NCBI RefSeq assembly: GCF_027474825.1
Contig: NZ_CP107030.1
Location: 1,171,001 to 1,235,000 of the forward strand
From: Maribacter halichondriae
GTDB lineage: Bacteria > Bacteroidota > Bacteroidia > Flavobacteriales > Flavobacteriaceae
DNA length: 64,000 bases
Reading direction: 5' to 3'
Every line of letters begins with the position of its first letter. The stretch's first letter is position 1. The notes beneath the pieces are model-generated. The model worked only from the letters and a program-made list of their open reading frames with translations, had not been told where the DNA came from and did not search any database. Both the position numbers and the translations under genes were made by a program. Positions 55,340-63,493 of the stretch are shown here, piece after piece.

Positions 55340-55404
55340 GATTTTAGACCTAGAGAAACTACAAGAATCATAACTTACTAACTAGTAACGATTAACCCAC
55401 ATAC

Positions 55405-56370
55405 ATGAGCTATTTAGAAGCAACGAATGACCTGTACAAAGAAGCAGCCATTACACCCGATGTCGGGTTGTGCTGTACGACCAATCCGATTTGGCAGTTT
55501 CCGGGACTCTCGATTCCGAAAATTATGCAGGAAATGAACTATGGCTGCGGAAGCACGGTTTCGGCCCAAGACCTTATCAACAATCCTAAAATACTTTATG
55601 TTGGTGTTGGAGGAGGTATGGAACTCTTGCAGTTCGCTTATTTTTCGCGTCAAAAAAGAGGCGTTACAGGGGTCGATGTGGTTGATGAAATGTTGGAAGC
55701 CTCCCGAAAGAATTTCAAGATCGCCGAAGACGAAAACGACTGGTTCAAAAGTGAATTCGTAAATTTGGTCAAGGGTGATGCACTCCATCTTCCGGTCGAA
55801 GATGAAAGTATCGATGTGGCCGCTCAAAATTGTTTGTTCAATATTTTTAAGTTGGACGACCTCAAAAAGGCCGTGGCCGAAATGTACCGTGTGCTTAAAC
55901 TTCATGGCCGATTGGTGATGAGCGACCCTACCTGTGAACAGCCTATGAACGTGACGCTTCGCAATGACGATCGCTTGCGGGCACTTTGTCTCAGTGGCAG
56001 CATCCCTATAAAAGATTATGTAAAGGTCTTGACCGACGCAGGTTTCGGAACGATAGAGATCCGAGCGCGAAAATCGTACCGTGTACTATCACCGAACCAC
56101 TACCCGACAGACGAGCTGATTTTTATAGAATCTATCGAAATAGCGGCGATAAAAGACCCCATGCCGGTAGATGGCCCCTGTATCTTTACCGGAAAAACGG
56201 CAATTTATTACGGAGATGCCGAATTTTTCGATGACCATATGGGTCATGTTCTGATGCAGAACCAACCGTTGGCAGTTTGCGATAAAACGGCTGCTGCACT
56301 CGCAAATTCGAGTGACGAAATTCACATTAGCGAAAGTACTTGGCACTATAACGGTGGTGGATGTTGCTAA
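55405..56370 (+). CDS. arsM: Arsenite methyltransferase ArsM of the arsenosugar type
   Basis: 321 residues. Rossmann SAM-methyltransferase with KILYVGVGGGMELLQFAYFS, ALHLPVEDESIDVAAQNCLF and AVAEMYRVLKLHGRLVMSDP. Cys residues are placed for As(III) binding: VGLCCTTNPIW near the N-terminus, MNYGCGST, QNCLFNI and the C-terminal NGGGCC. The length and the terminal Cys pair fit the class found beside ArsS in marine bacteria and cyanobacteria. It methylates arsenite to dimethylarsenical, the precursor of arsenosugars. The next gene starts 10 bases downstream. Confidence 0.88.
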   Translation: MSYLEATNDLYKEAAITPDVGLCCTTNPIWQFPGLSIPKIMQEMNYGCGSTVSAQDLINNPKILYVGVGGGMELLQFAYFSRQKRGVTGVDVVDEMLEASRKNFKIAEDENDWFKSEFVNLVKGDALHLPVEDESIDVAAQNCLFNIFKLDDLKKAVAEMYRVLKLHGRLVMSDPTCEQPMNVTLRNDDRLRALCLSGSIPIKDYVKVLTDAGFGTIEIRARKSYRVLSPNHYPTDELIFIESIEIAAIKDPMPVDGPCIFTGKTAIYYGDAEFFDDHMGHVLMQNQPLAVCDKTAAALANSSDEIHISESTWHYNGGGCC

Positions 56371-56380
56371 AATTAGTTGA

Positions 56381-57085
56381 ATGGATATAGGGCTTCCACG
56401 AATAAGTATTATAATACCCGTTCTGAACGAGGAAAACGATATTGCCAAGGTGCTAACATTCCTTAAAGACCAAAGCGGTACAGGCTCAATCAAAGAAATT
56501 TTAGTAGTTGATGGAGGTAGTTCAGACACTACCGTGGCTATTGCCCGCCGAATGGGAGCTGATGTCATTGAAGCAACTAAGGGTCGTGCAAAACAAATGA
56601 ATCTTGGTGCGAATGCCGCCCAAGGGGAAATACTTTACTTTCTTCATGTTGATACACTTCCGGCTAAAGACTTTGATGAGTTGATTTGCAATGCCGTTCA
56701 AAACGGTCATGAAGCAGGTTGTTTTCGTATGAAATTTGATAGTAAAAGTAAGTTCTTGGCATTTTTTGCGTGGTTCACCAAGTTAAATTTCAAAGTTTGT
56801 CGCGGCGGCGATCAATCACTATTTATCACAAAAAGACTATTTAAAAAAACAGGAGGCTTCAATGAAAGCTACATTATTTACGAGGATAATGAATTTACGG
56901 ATAGGCTATATGACTATGCAAATTTCAAAATCTTGCCGAGACATGTCATCACCTCGGCCCGTAGGTATAAAGAAAAGGGCGAAATCAAATTGCAATTTCA
57001 TTTTGGAATGATTCACCTAAAAAACTACTTGGGTGCCGGACCTGAAAAGTTATATGATTATTACCGAAAGAAAATCGCATACTAG
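56381..57085 (+). CDS. TIGR04283-family glycosyltransferase (transferase 2, rSAM-associated)
   Basis: 234 residues, GT-A family 2: RISIIIPVLNEENDIAKVL, EILVVDGGSSDTTVAIARRM, GAKQMNLGANAA-like region KGRAKQMNLGANAAQGEILY, the DxD-type FLHVDTLP and CRGGDQSLFITKRLFKKTGG. Members accompany ArsS/ArsM and probably add a sugar or glycerol-type group to the arsinoyl-ribose. Last gene of the arsenosugar-type operon; it runs into the convergent amidase with a 4-base overlap of the ends. Confidence 0.88.
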   Translation: MDIGLPRISIIIPVLNEENDIAKVLTFLKDQSGTGSIKEILVVDGGSSDTTVAIARRMGADVIEATKGRAKQMNLGANAAQGEILYFLHVDTLPAKDFDELICNAVQNGHEAGCFRMKFDSKSKFLAFFAWFTKLNFKVCRGGDQSLFITKRLFKKTGGFNESYIIYEDNEFTDRLYDYANFKILPRHVITSARRYKEKGEIKLQFHFGMIHLKNYLGAGPEKLYDYYRKKIAY

Positions 57086-58152
57086 CGAATCGGGCCGATC
57101 TCTCCTCCCTCAAAATCCAAAAGAACGCCCTCCGAGATCCATTTGGCAAGGGCTTGTCGGTTCTCGGGATCCAAAATTCTTCTTTGGTCTTTCTTGTTTC
57201 TGATGTTCCCAATCTCGATAAAGGTCATCGCAGGATGCGTCTTTTTTACCAGATAGAGTGAGGTTCTATCTTCAAAAGTACCTGTGTAGGTTCTGTTGGG
57301 CTGATATTTTTTGTACTTCTTCTGAAAAGTCTTGTGAATACTTTGCGCCAATTTTTTTCCGTTCTTGCTCTTCTCATGATGGTAGAAGAACACATCGATG
57401 TTCTGGCCTTTACTGCGGCTATCGACATGGGTTACGATCAATCGCTGGAATTGTCCACGATGTTTGCGATGCAACTCATTTACGATATCGACGCGCTGTC
57501 GCAATCGAGCGACCTGATTTAAGGGAATTACCTTGTCAGGATAGGCTACCTCATCATGGTCAATATCCAAAATTCGTTCGTCTCGAATGCCGTCATTTTC
57601 ATCACGAATGATAATATAGACCACTGCACCATGGGCCAAAAGTTCTTTGGCTAAACGTAGCGTAATATCATAGGCGTACTCGTCTTCAGCAATTTTTTTC
57701 CCGGCATAGGTGGCCATGGCACCGGGATCCGGGCCTCCGTGCCCCGAGACCAAATAATAAACCGCGCCCTTTAGCGTTTCGCTTTTGGGAAGAACAGTCT
57801 CTTTTCCCTCTCCAAAAATGGAAAAAGATTTTCCTTCGATTTTTTTTATTTCGGCAGCTTGCTTTTCGATGGAATCGACCACCGTTACACTATCGATTGT
57901 AATTGGGGGTATTTTGTAGGTTCGCCCTGCATAAAGGTGTACACTATCGCGAAGGTTATCCATGTTCATGGCGATAAAGTCGTCATACCGCTCGTACGGA
58001 TTCACGCCCTGTTTCCGCAATAAAGAGAGTATTCCGTCTCCTTTTTGGGCGGTAACGGTTATCAACGAATCTTGGGCGGAAATGCTCGACATTACCAGAA
58101 TGCCCAGAATCAAAAAAACACATGAAGTTTTACGAAGCGTAATCAATGTCAT
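57082..58152 (-). CDS. N-acetylmuramoyl-L-alanine amidase (Amidase_3), secreted
   Basis: 356 residues. Signal peptide (LILGILVMSSISAQ), an N-terminal LysM-like or small domain (ITVTAQKGDGILSLLRKQGV; residues 25-95), linker, then a zinc amidase domain (about 130-345). Zn and catalytic residues: SGHGGPDPGAMA (His), IAEDEYAYDIT (Glu), IVTHVDSRSKG (His) and TFIEIGNIRNKKDQR (Glu). It cuts the bond between muramic acid and the stem peptide, in daughter-cell separation or wall recycling. Confidence 0.92.
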   Translation of the reverse strand: MTLITLRKTSCVFLILGILVMSSISAQDSLITVTAQKGDGILSLLRKQGVNPYERYDDFIAMNMDNLRDSVHLYAGRTYKIPPITIDSVTVVDSIEKQAAEIKKIEGKSFSIFGEGKETVLPKSETLKGAVYYLVSGHGGPDPGAMATYAGKKIAEDEYAYDITLRLAKELLAHGAVVYIIIRDENDGIRDERILDIDHDEVAYPDKVIPLNQVARLRQRVDIVNELHRKHRGQFQRLIVTHVDSRSKGQNIDVFFYHHEKSKNGKKLAQSIHKTFQKKYKKYQPNRTYTGTFEDRTSLYLVKKTHPAMTFIEIGNIRNKKDQRRILDPENRQALAKWISEGVLLDFEGGEIGPIR

Positions 58153-58307
58153 TACAGTCTTTTCCTAAACAAGTTCAAAAACGATGCCTTACAGTACGTT
58201 GTTGGTACAAAATTACACAAGCAAATGAAAAATGAAAAGCCGATGGAGATATTTAGTTAACCATTTCTTCAACATTAAGGCGGACTTTCATAATTGAAAA
58301 CAATGGA

Positions 58308-59567
58308 TTAAAAATACTGCCCGATCCCGAAAACAATACCACGTGAAGCATCTTTTGTAATACCATAGCCATAGTCAATCCTGAAAATAGCGTTAAAAAT
58401 TTTCTTGTGAATGAACCTCAATCCTACCCCGGGATAAATTCGAATATTCTGGTCATCGGCAAAATCGCCAAAGTCACCTCCCGGATTTCGCCATGAACCA
58501 CCATCGATGAAAATATTGCTTTGCAATACGAACCAATTCTTATCGATCAAGGTATGTCTGTATTCGGTGTTCAGCACGATGGCTCCAGTACCGCGATCAA
58601 TAGTGTTGCCGACTCCCCTAATGTTTAGATTATTATCAACGGTAAACGGTGCAAACGGGGTTTTCATATTGCTTGCGAGGCCCAACCGAAGGCGATTGGC
58701 CCAATTGCCACGTTGACCGATATGTTTGAAATAAATGAAGTCATTGAAGCCTATCACGAATTCGGGTAGGTTCTCATCGGTGCTTCCCACAAACTGAAGA
58801 TTCAAGCTACTTCGAAATCCTTTTAAATACTGATAATGGTATGCTACATTATCATATTGATAAATGAACTTGAACAAATGTTTATCGACCATTAGATTTT
58901 GAGGAACCGCTGGATTCGTAGCCCCTGAAATATAATTATAGTCTTCGGTAAAAAGACTAAAGCCAAGCTCCACCCGATTTTTAAAATTGAGTTCGTAAAG
59001 TCCAAGAACCTCGAATCCTTTGTTATTATAGCGGTAGTCGGCGGCCGTATTATCAAAAAAAACAGGTTCTAGGGTGGTAAGATCCTTATAATTTACTTCT
59101 AGACCGAATCGATTTCCAAATAAATAAGGGGCACGAAAATTAGCTCCGTACGAGTTAAATACATCGTGCTGATAAAATCCTCCTAATGTTATGTTACGTC
59201 CTAAGAAATTAAACTCCTGAAGCCCGATACGAAAAGCAAAGTCATCATTGCTCGAAGAAAAAAGGTTGGCAAAGGGAATTATGGTAAAATTCTCCTCAAC
59301 GTTATAGAAAACATTATGCCTGCCATCATTTGAGGAAAAAACCTGAAAATAGGCATGTGAAATAGAGGGCAGACGTTTTAAGCGCTCCATGTCTTCCTGC
59401 ATCAAAGTGGAGTCCAGTAGCATTCCGGCTTGCATTTTCACCAATCTTTTCAGAAAGACAGGTTTGGTCTTTTTGGTACCTTGAATCTTGATATCCGCAA
59501 TCAAATGATCTTGTGAGTAGCCAGTGAGCGATAGCAAAAAGAAGAAAAGTATGGCGTATGACCTCAT
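58308..59567 (-). CDS. Short Omp85-superfamily outer-membrane protein (BamA/TamA-like)
   Basis: 419 residues. Signal peptide (AILFFFLLSLTGYSQ), one POTRA-like domain (about 20-95, with LIADIKIQGTKKTKPVFLKR) and a 16-strand-type barrel. The Omp85 loop-6 motif is NIRGVGNTIDRGTGAIVLNT, with the Arg-Gly pair kept. The barrel ends in IVFGIGQYF with a C-terminal Phe. It is far shorter than BamA (about 800) and keeps just one POTRA, so it is probably a translocation or insertion helper for a small set of proteins. No partner gene is adjacent. Confidence 0.85.
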   Translation of the reverse strand: MRSYAILFFFLLSLTGYSQDHLIADIKIQGTKKTKPVFLKRLVKMQAGMLLDSTLMQEDMERLKRLPSISHAYFQVFSSNDGRHNVFYNVEENFTIIPFANLFSSSNDDFAFRIGLQEFNFLGRNITLGGFYQHDVFNSYGANFRAPYLFGNRFGLEVNYKDLTTLEPVFFDNTAADYRYNNKGFEVLGLYELNFKNRVELGFSLFTEDYNYISGATNPAVPQNLMVDKHLFKFIYQYDNVAYHYQYLKGFRSSLNLQFVGSTDENLPEFVIGFNDFIYFKHIGQRGNWANRLRLGLASNMKTPFAPFTVDNNLNIRGVGNTIDRGTGAIVLNTEYRHTLIDKNWFVLQSNIFIDGGSWRNPGGDFGDFADDQNIRIYPGVGLRFIHKKIFNAIFRIDYGYGITKDASRGIVFGIGQYF

Positions 59568-59652
59568 CTACTGTCAAATAGTTCAGAGCTCAAAGGTAAG
59601 GCATACCTATAACAAAGAAATCACGGGCGTCAATATTCAATAGGTCTACACC

Positions 59653-60375
59653 TTACAAATCGAAGGATATTACGGAGAACTGGTTCACCCAATTGTCTTC
59701 ACTAACGCCCATTAGCGTAAATGCATACGAAAGATTCATTTTAAGTGCGGGAGGAGTTCCCCTGGTGATATTCAAAACAACATTGTCCAACTCATAAAAC
59801 CTGAACATTCTGTCAAAGGTATACGTACCGGAAATGAGATTCTGTTGCGGGTCGGAAATCACTTGAAAATAAATCTTTGTATCATCATAGGTACCATCGA
59901 CCCATGAAAAATCGGGGTTTTCTGAGGAAGCATCGACCGTAATGTTCTGGGGAAGATACTCCGTTGGTTTGGTAATCTGTTTTAACCGTATGGGGTTCGA
60001 CAGGTGCGTCTTTCCATCTTCCTCAAAGGTGACAATGACCCATTTTTCTTCGGAAACCGCCACTTCAAATTTTTTCAGATACCCATTAAAAATGTCTTTG
60101 GATGGAATCTCTAATTCAGAATACGATGAAAAATCGTTCTCATCGACCTCGGCACTCTCCGTTTCGAAATATTTGAAATTCGAAGCACCATCCCTTGGAT
60201 AAAAAAATACGCTTACCTGGCTGTCATTTTCGTTGCTGGCTGCACAGGCGATTACATTCTCGACGACGATTTCGGTACTTTCCAAAACACTCTCAAGGGT
60301 TCCTTCAAGTTGCACCTTGTCGGTTGAGCACCCTGTGAACAAGACTATTGTCATCAAAAAGAAAAGACCTTTCAT
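59653..60375 (-). CDS. Lipoprotein of unknown function, coupled to a GH113-like hydrolase
   Basis: 240 residues. SPII signal LFTGCSTDK, then a beta-rich body (NFKYFETESAEVDENDFSSY; KWVIVTFEEDGKTHLSNPIR), with a C-terminal half that looks like a lipocalin or beta-sandwich (GTYTFDRMFRFYELDNVVLN). Family not recognised. The gene upstream, the glycoside hydrolase, overlaps it by 4 bases (ATGA), so both should be made together, possibly as surface partners in binding and cutting a glycan. Confidence 0.7.
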   Translation of the reverse strand: MKGLFFLMTIVLFTGCSTDKVQLEGTLESVLESTEIVVENVIACAASNENDSQVSVFFYPRDGASNFKYFETESAEVDENDFSSYSELEIPSKDIFNGYLKKFEVAVSEEKWVIVTFEEDGKTHLSNPIRLKQITKPTEYLPQNITVDASSENPDFSWVDGTYDDTKIYFQVISDPQQNLISGTYTFDRMFRFYELDNVVLNITRGTPPALKMNLSYAFTLMGVSEDNWVNQFSVISFDL

Positions 60376-61379
60376 TTCGAATTGGATTTGTAGTATTCAG
60401 CGATAATTTCCTGCGCGGGTTTATTTTGTGGCGTAAACCGATTGTCGCTATCCCCGCCTACCTCTTTATGACGGATGAACCATTTCCAAACATAGCCCCC
60501 GGCGAACCAATTCTCTTTCCAAAACTCTTCGAAAATTGCCTTAGTGGCGTTGGCCTGGGCCGCAAGATTTACCTTTTCTTCATGTCGATCGACCAACCAT
60601 GGCTTGTGAGCGGTAAAATCCATACTGCGGTAGCCCCATTCGGTAAAAAGTATGGGCTTTTTTTTCTGTGACGATAATTCGGCCATAGGGATTTTCCACT
60701 TTTGCCAGCCCGTTTTCAAATTTTCCAAAGTGGGCGTTTCATCTTCACATAAAGGAAAGTAGGCGTCGATACCGATATAATCCAAGTCTTCCCAAAAAGG
60801 AACTCTTGGATATTCATCCCAATTGGCCGCATAGGTCAGTTTTCCCTTATATACGTTTCTGATCTTTGGTATGAGTCGGTGCCAGAAGTCAGGTCTCTTC
60901 GTAGCGAATTTCTCTAATTCTGTACCGATACAAAATAATTCGGCTTTTGCCTCTTCGGCCATTTCGGCATAGGTCATAATAAAATCTTCGTATGAACTTT
61001 CCAGGAGCTTCCAATCGGCTTCCGATTGCATTTCCAAAGTTCCGGTAAATTCGCCCTTCCATATCCATATTTGGGGCTTGACCATGACGTTGACACCATT
61101 TTTATGCAACATTTCGATGTATTGCATAGCACCCTTTTTGGTTTCTCCGAACCATTGCCGATCTGTATTATGAATAATTTGGGGGGAAGTGATATCCCTA
61201 ATAAATCCAAACGGCATTACCGCGGCATGGTTCGCATTGACTCTCAAAACCTCGTTTATATGCTCTTGGGCGACTTCTTCCCTAGAAGCCACAAAACTGA
61301 TACCGTTGATTTTTTCCTTGACCTGCCCAGAACAGGAAATTTGTAGAAAGCAAAGCACTATAAAGCCTAAAGTCCTCAT
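60372..61379 (-). CDS. GH113-like glycoside hydrolase (TIM barrel), lipoprotein
   Basis: 335 residues. Lipoprotein signal VLCFLQISCSGQ, then a TIM barrel of the glycoside-hydrolase GH113 type (GTA TIM-barrel-like): VNVMVKPQIWIWKGEF, acid/base Glu in LFCIGTELEKFA, DYIGIDAYFPLC and nucleophile Glu in PILFTEWGYRSMDF, with the aromatic YVWKWF near the end. Known GH113 members are beta-mannanases. The substrate here is inferred; another beta-1,4-glycan is possible. It is coupled to the lipoprotein gene downstream. Confidence 0.85.
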   Translation of the reverse strand: MRTLGFIVLCFLQISCSGQVKEKINGISFVASREEVAQEHINEVLRVNANHAAVMPFGFIRDITSPQIIHNTDRQWFGETKKGAMQYIEMLHKNGVNVMVKPQIWIWKGEFTGTLEMQSEADWKLLESSYEDFIMTYAEMAEEAKAELFCIGTELEKFATKRPDFWHRLIPKIRNVYKGKLTYAANWDEYPRVPFWEDLDYIGIDAYFPLCEDETPTLENLKTGWQKWKIPMAELSSQKKKPILFTEWGYRSMDFTAHKPWLVDRHEEKVNLAAQANATKAIFEEFWKENWFAGGYVWKWFIRHKEVGGDSDNRFTPQNKPAQEIIAEYYKSNSK

Positions 61380-61415
61380 TCATTAGCAATTAAGAACTTC
61401 AAAAATAGGCTTTTT

Positions 61416-61510
61416 TTAATCCCCTCCTAACCCTCCCCAATGGGGAGGGAATTCATTTCAGTACTTGATTAAGATTTTTATCCTCCCCTTATGGGGAATT
61501 AGAGGGGGAC
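61416..61510. repeat. Intergenic inverted-repeat element (about 95 bp)
   Basis: Ends TAATCCCCTCCTAA and TTAGAGGGGGACTG are imperfect inverted repeats. Inside are a perfect 9-bp palindrome CCCTCCCCA-A-TGGGGAGGG (61431-61449) and CCCC-TTAT-GGGG (61475-61486). Such CCCCTCTAATTCCCC-type elements recur between genes in flavobacterial genomes (recollection). It looks like a small non-coding mobile (MITE-like) element that could also end transcription on both strands. Confidence 0.65.
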
Positions 61511-61548
61511 TGCGCACAAGTAAGAATCCCCAAACTAAGGTGATTCCT

Positions 61549-62511
61549 CTAAAAAATGGCACGTAACCCAAGATTGAAGGTCTGACCGAGACCCGTATTG
61601 CTTCCTCTTACAAAATTGGTGTAGAGCAACTCCAAATTCAGGGCATCGGTCAATTGATATTTCATGCCTCCGCCAGCAGCCGTAAAGTCCTGGGCAAAAT
61701 TATTTCCAAAGTCAACACGCTGCGAATGCTGTACCAAACCCAAAATGGTAAACTTTGAACTTGGAAAATAACTTAAAAAGATACCTGGTGTGAGATTCAA
61801 ACTATTATTGGCAAAACTACCATCAACGGTGTTTCCATTAGTATCACGAACGGAACCATTACCGAAACTGAACTCAGAATTTAATTCTGTAAATAATTGC
61901 CACTTACCGCCTGAAAAAGTATGGTCATAGAAAAATCGGTTCTGCCAAATAAAACCATCTTGATCCAAGAATACGGCCCTTCGAGTCGTTTGCCCCGTGG
62001 CTTGGTCAATAATTCCATCTTCAGTCTCTTGATCTACCAAGGGAATAAAAAACGAACTCTGTATGCTGAAGTTACTCACCGAAGCGAAGGGTACAAATTT
62101 AATAGAGGGTGCAATGGAAGTCAATCCTGAACGAGCTGTCCCCGATTCACCGTCAAAACTAAATACATCCAAAGCTTTTCGGTCAGCAATGACATTCGAA
62201 CGGAATTCCAATATGGCACCGATATTCCATCTTTTGTTCTCACCGACCCCGGTATATGCCTCTAAAGTCGAAGTGAAAAAAGTTTCTCTTGGTTCAACAC
62301 CTTCCGAGAAAGTACTTTTGGTCTGCGTGTAGAGATTGTTGAACCACTTCAAATCTATCTGACCCTTACCTATCAATTTCGATGGGGTATATTGTTGAAT
62401 ATTACTTTGTTGTTGGGGTTGGTCTTGGGGTTCGGCATCGTCTTGAGAAAATACGTAAGCCGATGACAAAAGCAATCCCGCAAGAAATAGGTTTCTTCTT
62501 AGTGAAATCAT
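61549..62511 (-). CDS. Outer-membrane beta-barrel protein of unknown function
   Basis: 320 residues. Signal peptide (LFLAGLLLSSAYVFSQ), a Gln/Asp-rich linker (DDAEPQDQPQQQSNIQQY), then alternating amphipathic strands up to the end (NLGLRAIF, terminal Phe). Strands such as KLIGKGQIDLKWFNNLYTQT, FTILGLVQHSQRVDFG and LNLELLYTNFVRGSN suggest a 12-14 strand barrel, perhaps of the transporter or phenol-MetA-degradation (MetA-pathway) group. No binding motif seen. It precedes the DUF547 gene's 3' side by 31 bases in the same direction, so it may be in one transcript with it. Confidence 0.75.
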   Translation of the reverse strand: MISLRRNLFLAGLLLSSAYVFSQDDAEPQDQPQQQSNIQQYTPSKLIGKGQIDLKWFNNLYTQTKSTFSEGVEPRETFFTSTLEAYTGVGENKRWNIGAILEFRSNVIADRKALDVFSFDGESGTARSGLTSIAPSIKFVPFASVSNFSIQSSFFIPLVDQETEDGIIDQATGQTTRRAVFLDQDGFIWQNRFFYDHTFSGGKWQLFTELNSEFSFGNGSVRDTNGNTVDGSFANNSLNLTPGIFLSYFPSSKFTILGLVQHSQRVDFGNNFAQDFTAAGGGMKYQLTDALNLELLYTNFVRGSNTGLGQTFNLGLRAIF

Positions 62512-62542
62512 ACTAGTTGTTTTTAAAAAATTGAGGCTTTTT

Positions 62543-63259
62543 TTATTTCGATTCGTTCAAGGTCCAATCGTAGGGATAGTAGGAAACCTTAGCTTTCTCA
62601 GGCAGTTTTTCAGTTTTGTAGGTATTGATAAAGTCGACAACGTCTTTTCCATCTTGGGTAAAGTCTCCCTTATACCATTCAAAAATCTGCGATATTTTTA
62701 CCTTGTTCTTATTGACCTGAATAAAGTTGGAATCGTTCAGGGCCAACTTGGTCTGCTTTTCCAATTGGACATCCAGCGTTGATGGCATATAGGCCTGATT
62801 TATGATGGGAGGGCAACCCAATCCACCACAGACCAACACAAAATGAAAACGTGGTTCAGAGGGAAAATTGGCCCGAAGAAGTTTGTTCTCGATATCATTT
62901 AATGTAATACTGGTTCCGCCAATGTCATGTTTGGTTTTGTCGAAAAATCCTCCGACATCTCTTGGGGACTTTACAGGATAGTTCTCAACAATTTCCTTGA
63001 TTACCCAAAGATTATATCCGTTGATCCAAAACGCCTGATATTCATCGGCATTCTCCTTAGCAACGGTTATTCCTTTAGCTATATTGACCAATTCCTCAAG
63101 GGCCTGAGGATTACTTTTAATCGCTTCATAAGCCACCTTTCCATTCTTTACATAGGTATTGAAAAAAGCATCTGACTTTTTATAAAAGTCGGCGGTCGTT
63201 TGTGCGAACCCAAAAAAGGTTCCTAATAAGAGTACTAGTATTGTGGTATTTTTTTTCAT
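62543..63259 (-). CDS. DUF547-domain secreted protein
   Basis: 238 residues. Signal peptide (TTILVLLLGTFFGFAQ) and a DUF547 domain: NGKVAYEAIKSNPQALEEL, the family signature YQAFWINGYNLWVIKEIVEN, SITLNDIENKLLR and the Cys-bearing VLVCGGLGCPPIINQAY. The domain has a papain-like or thiol-protease-like circular-permuted relation in some analyses and a conserved Cys, but no shown activity. It stands divergent to the FAD oxidoreductase at 63494, with 234 bases in between. Confidence 0.85.
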   Translation of the reverse strand: MKKNTTILVLLLGTFFGFAQTTADFYKKSDAFFNTYVKNGKVAYEAIKSNPQALEELVNIAKGITVAKENADEYQAFWINGYNLWVIKEIVENYPVKSPRDVGGFFDKTKHDIGGTSITLNDIENKLLRANFPSEPRFHFVLVCGGLGCPPIINQAYMPSTLDVQLEKQTKLALNDSNFIQVNKNKVKISQIFEWYKGDFTQDGKDVVDFINTYKTEKLPEKAKVSYYPYDWTLNESK

Positions 63260-63493
63260 AATGATGGTACTATGTTAAAATTGAAACCTATGTCGAGAAG
63301 AATCCAGTGACCCTACAAAAAGCATAAAAATTTAAGATTAATTTAAGTTTTTAAAAATCGGAGATATACAGGTTCGAAGAATAAATTAAAACCTTACAAG
63401 ATATTTTAATATTTAAATTCTTTCTAAATTAAGCAATCCTATTTAAGTTCTTACTTTTAGAAACGACATAACTTTCATTTACCAATTCACGCT

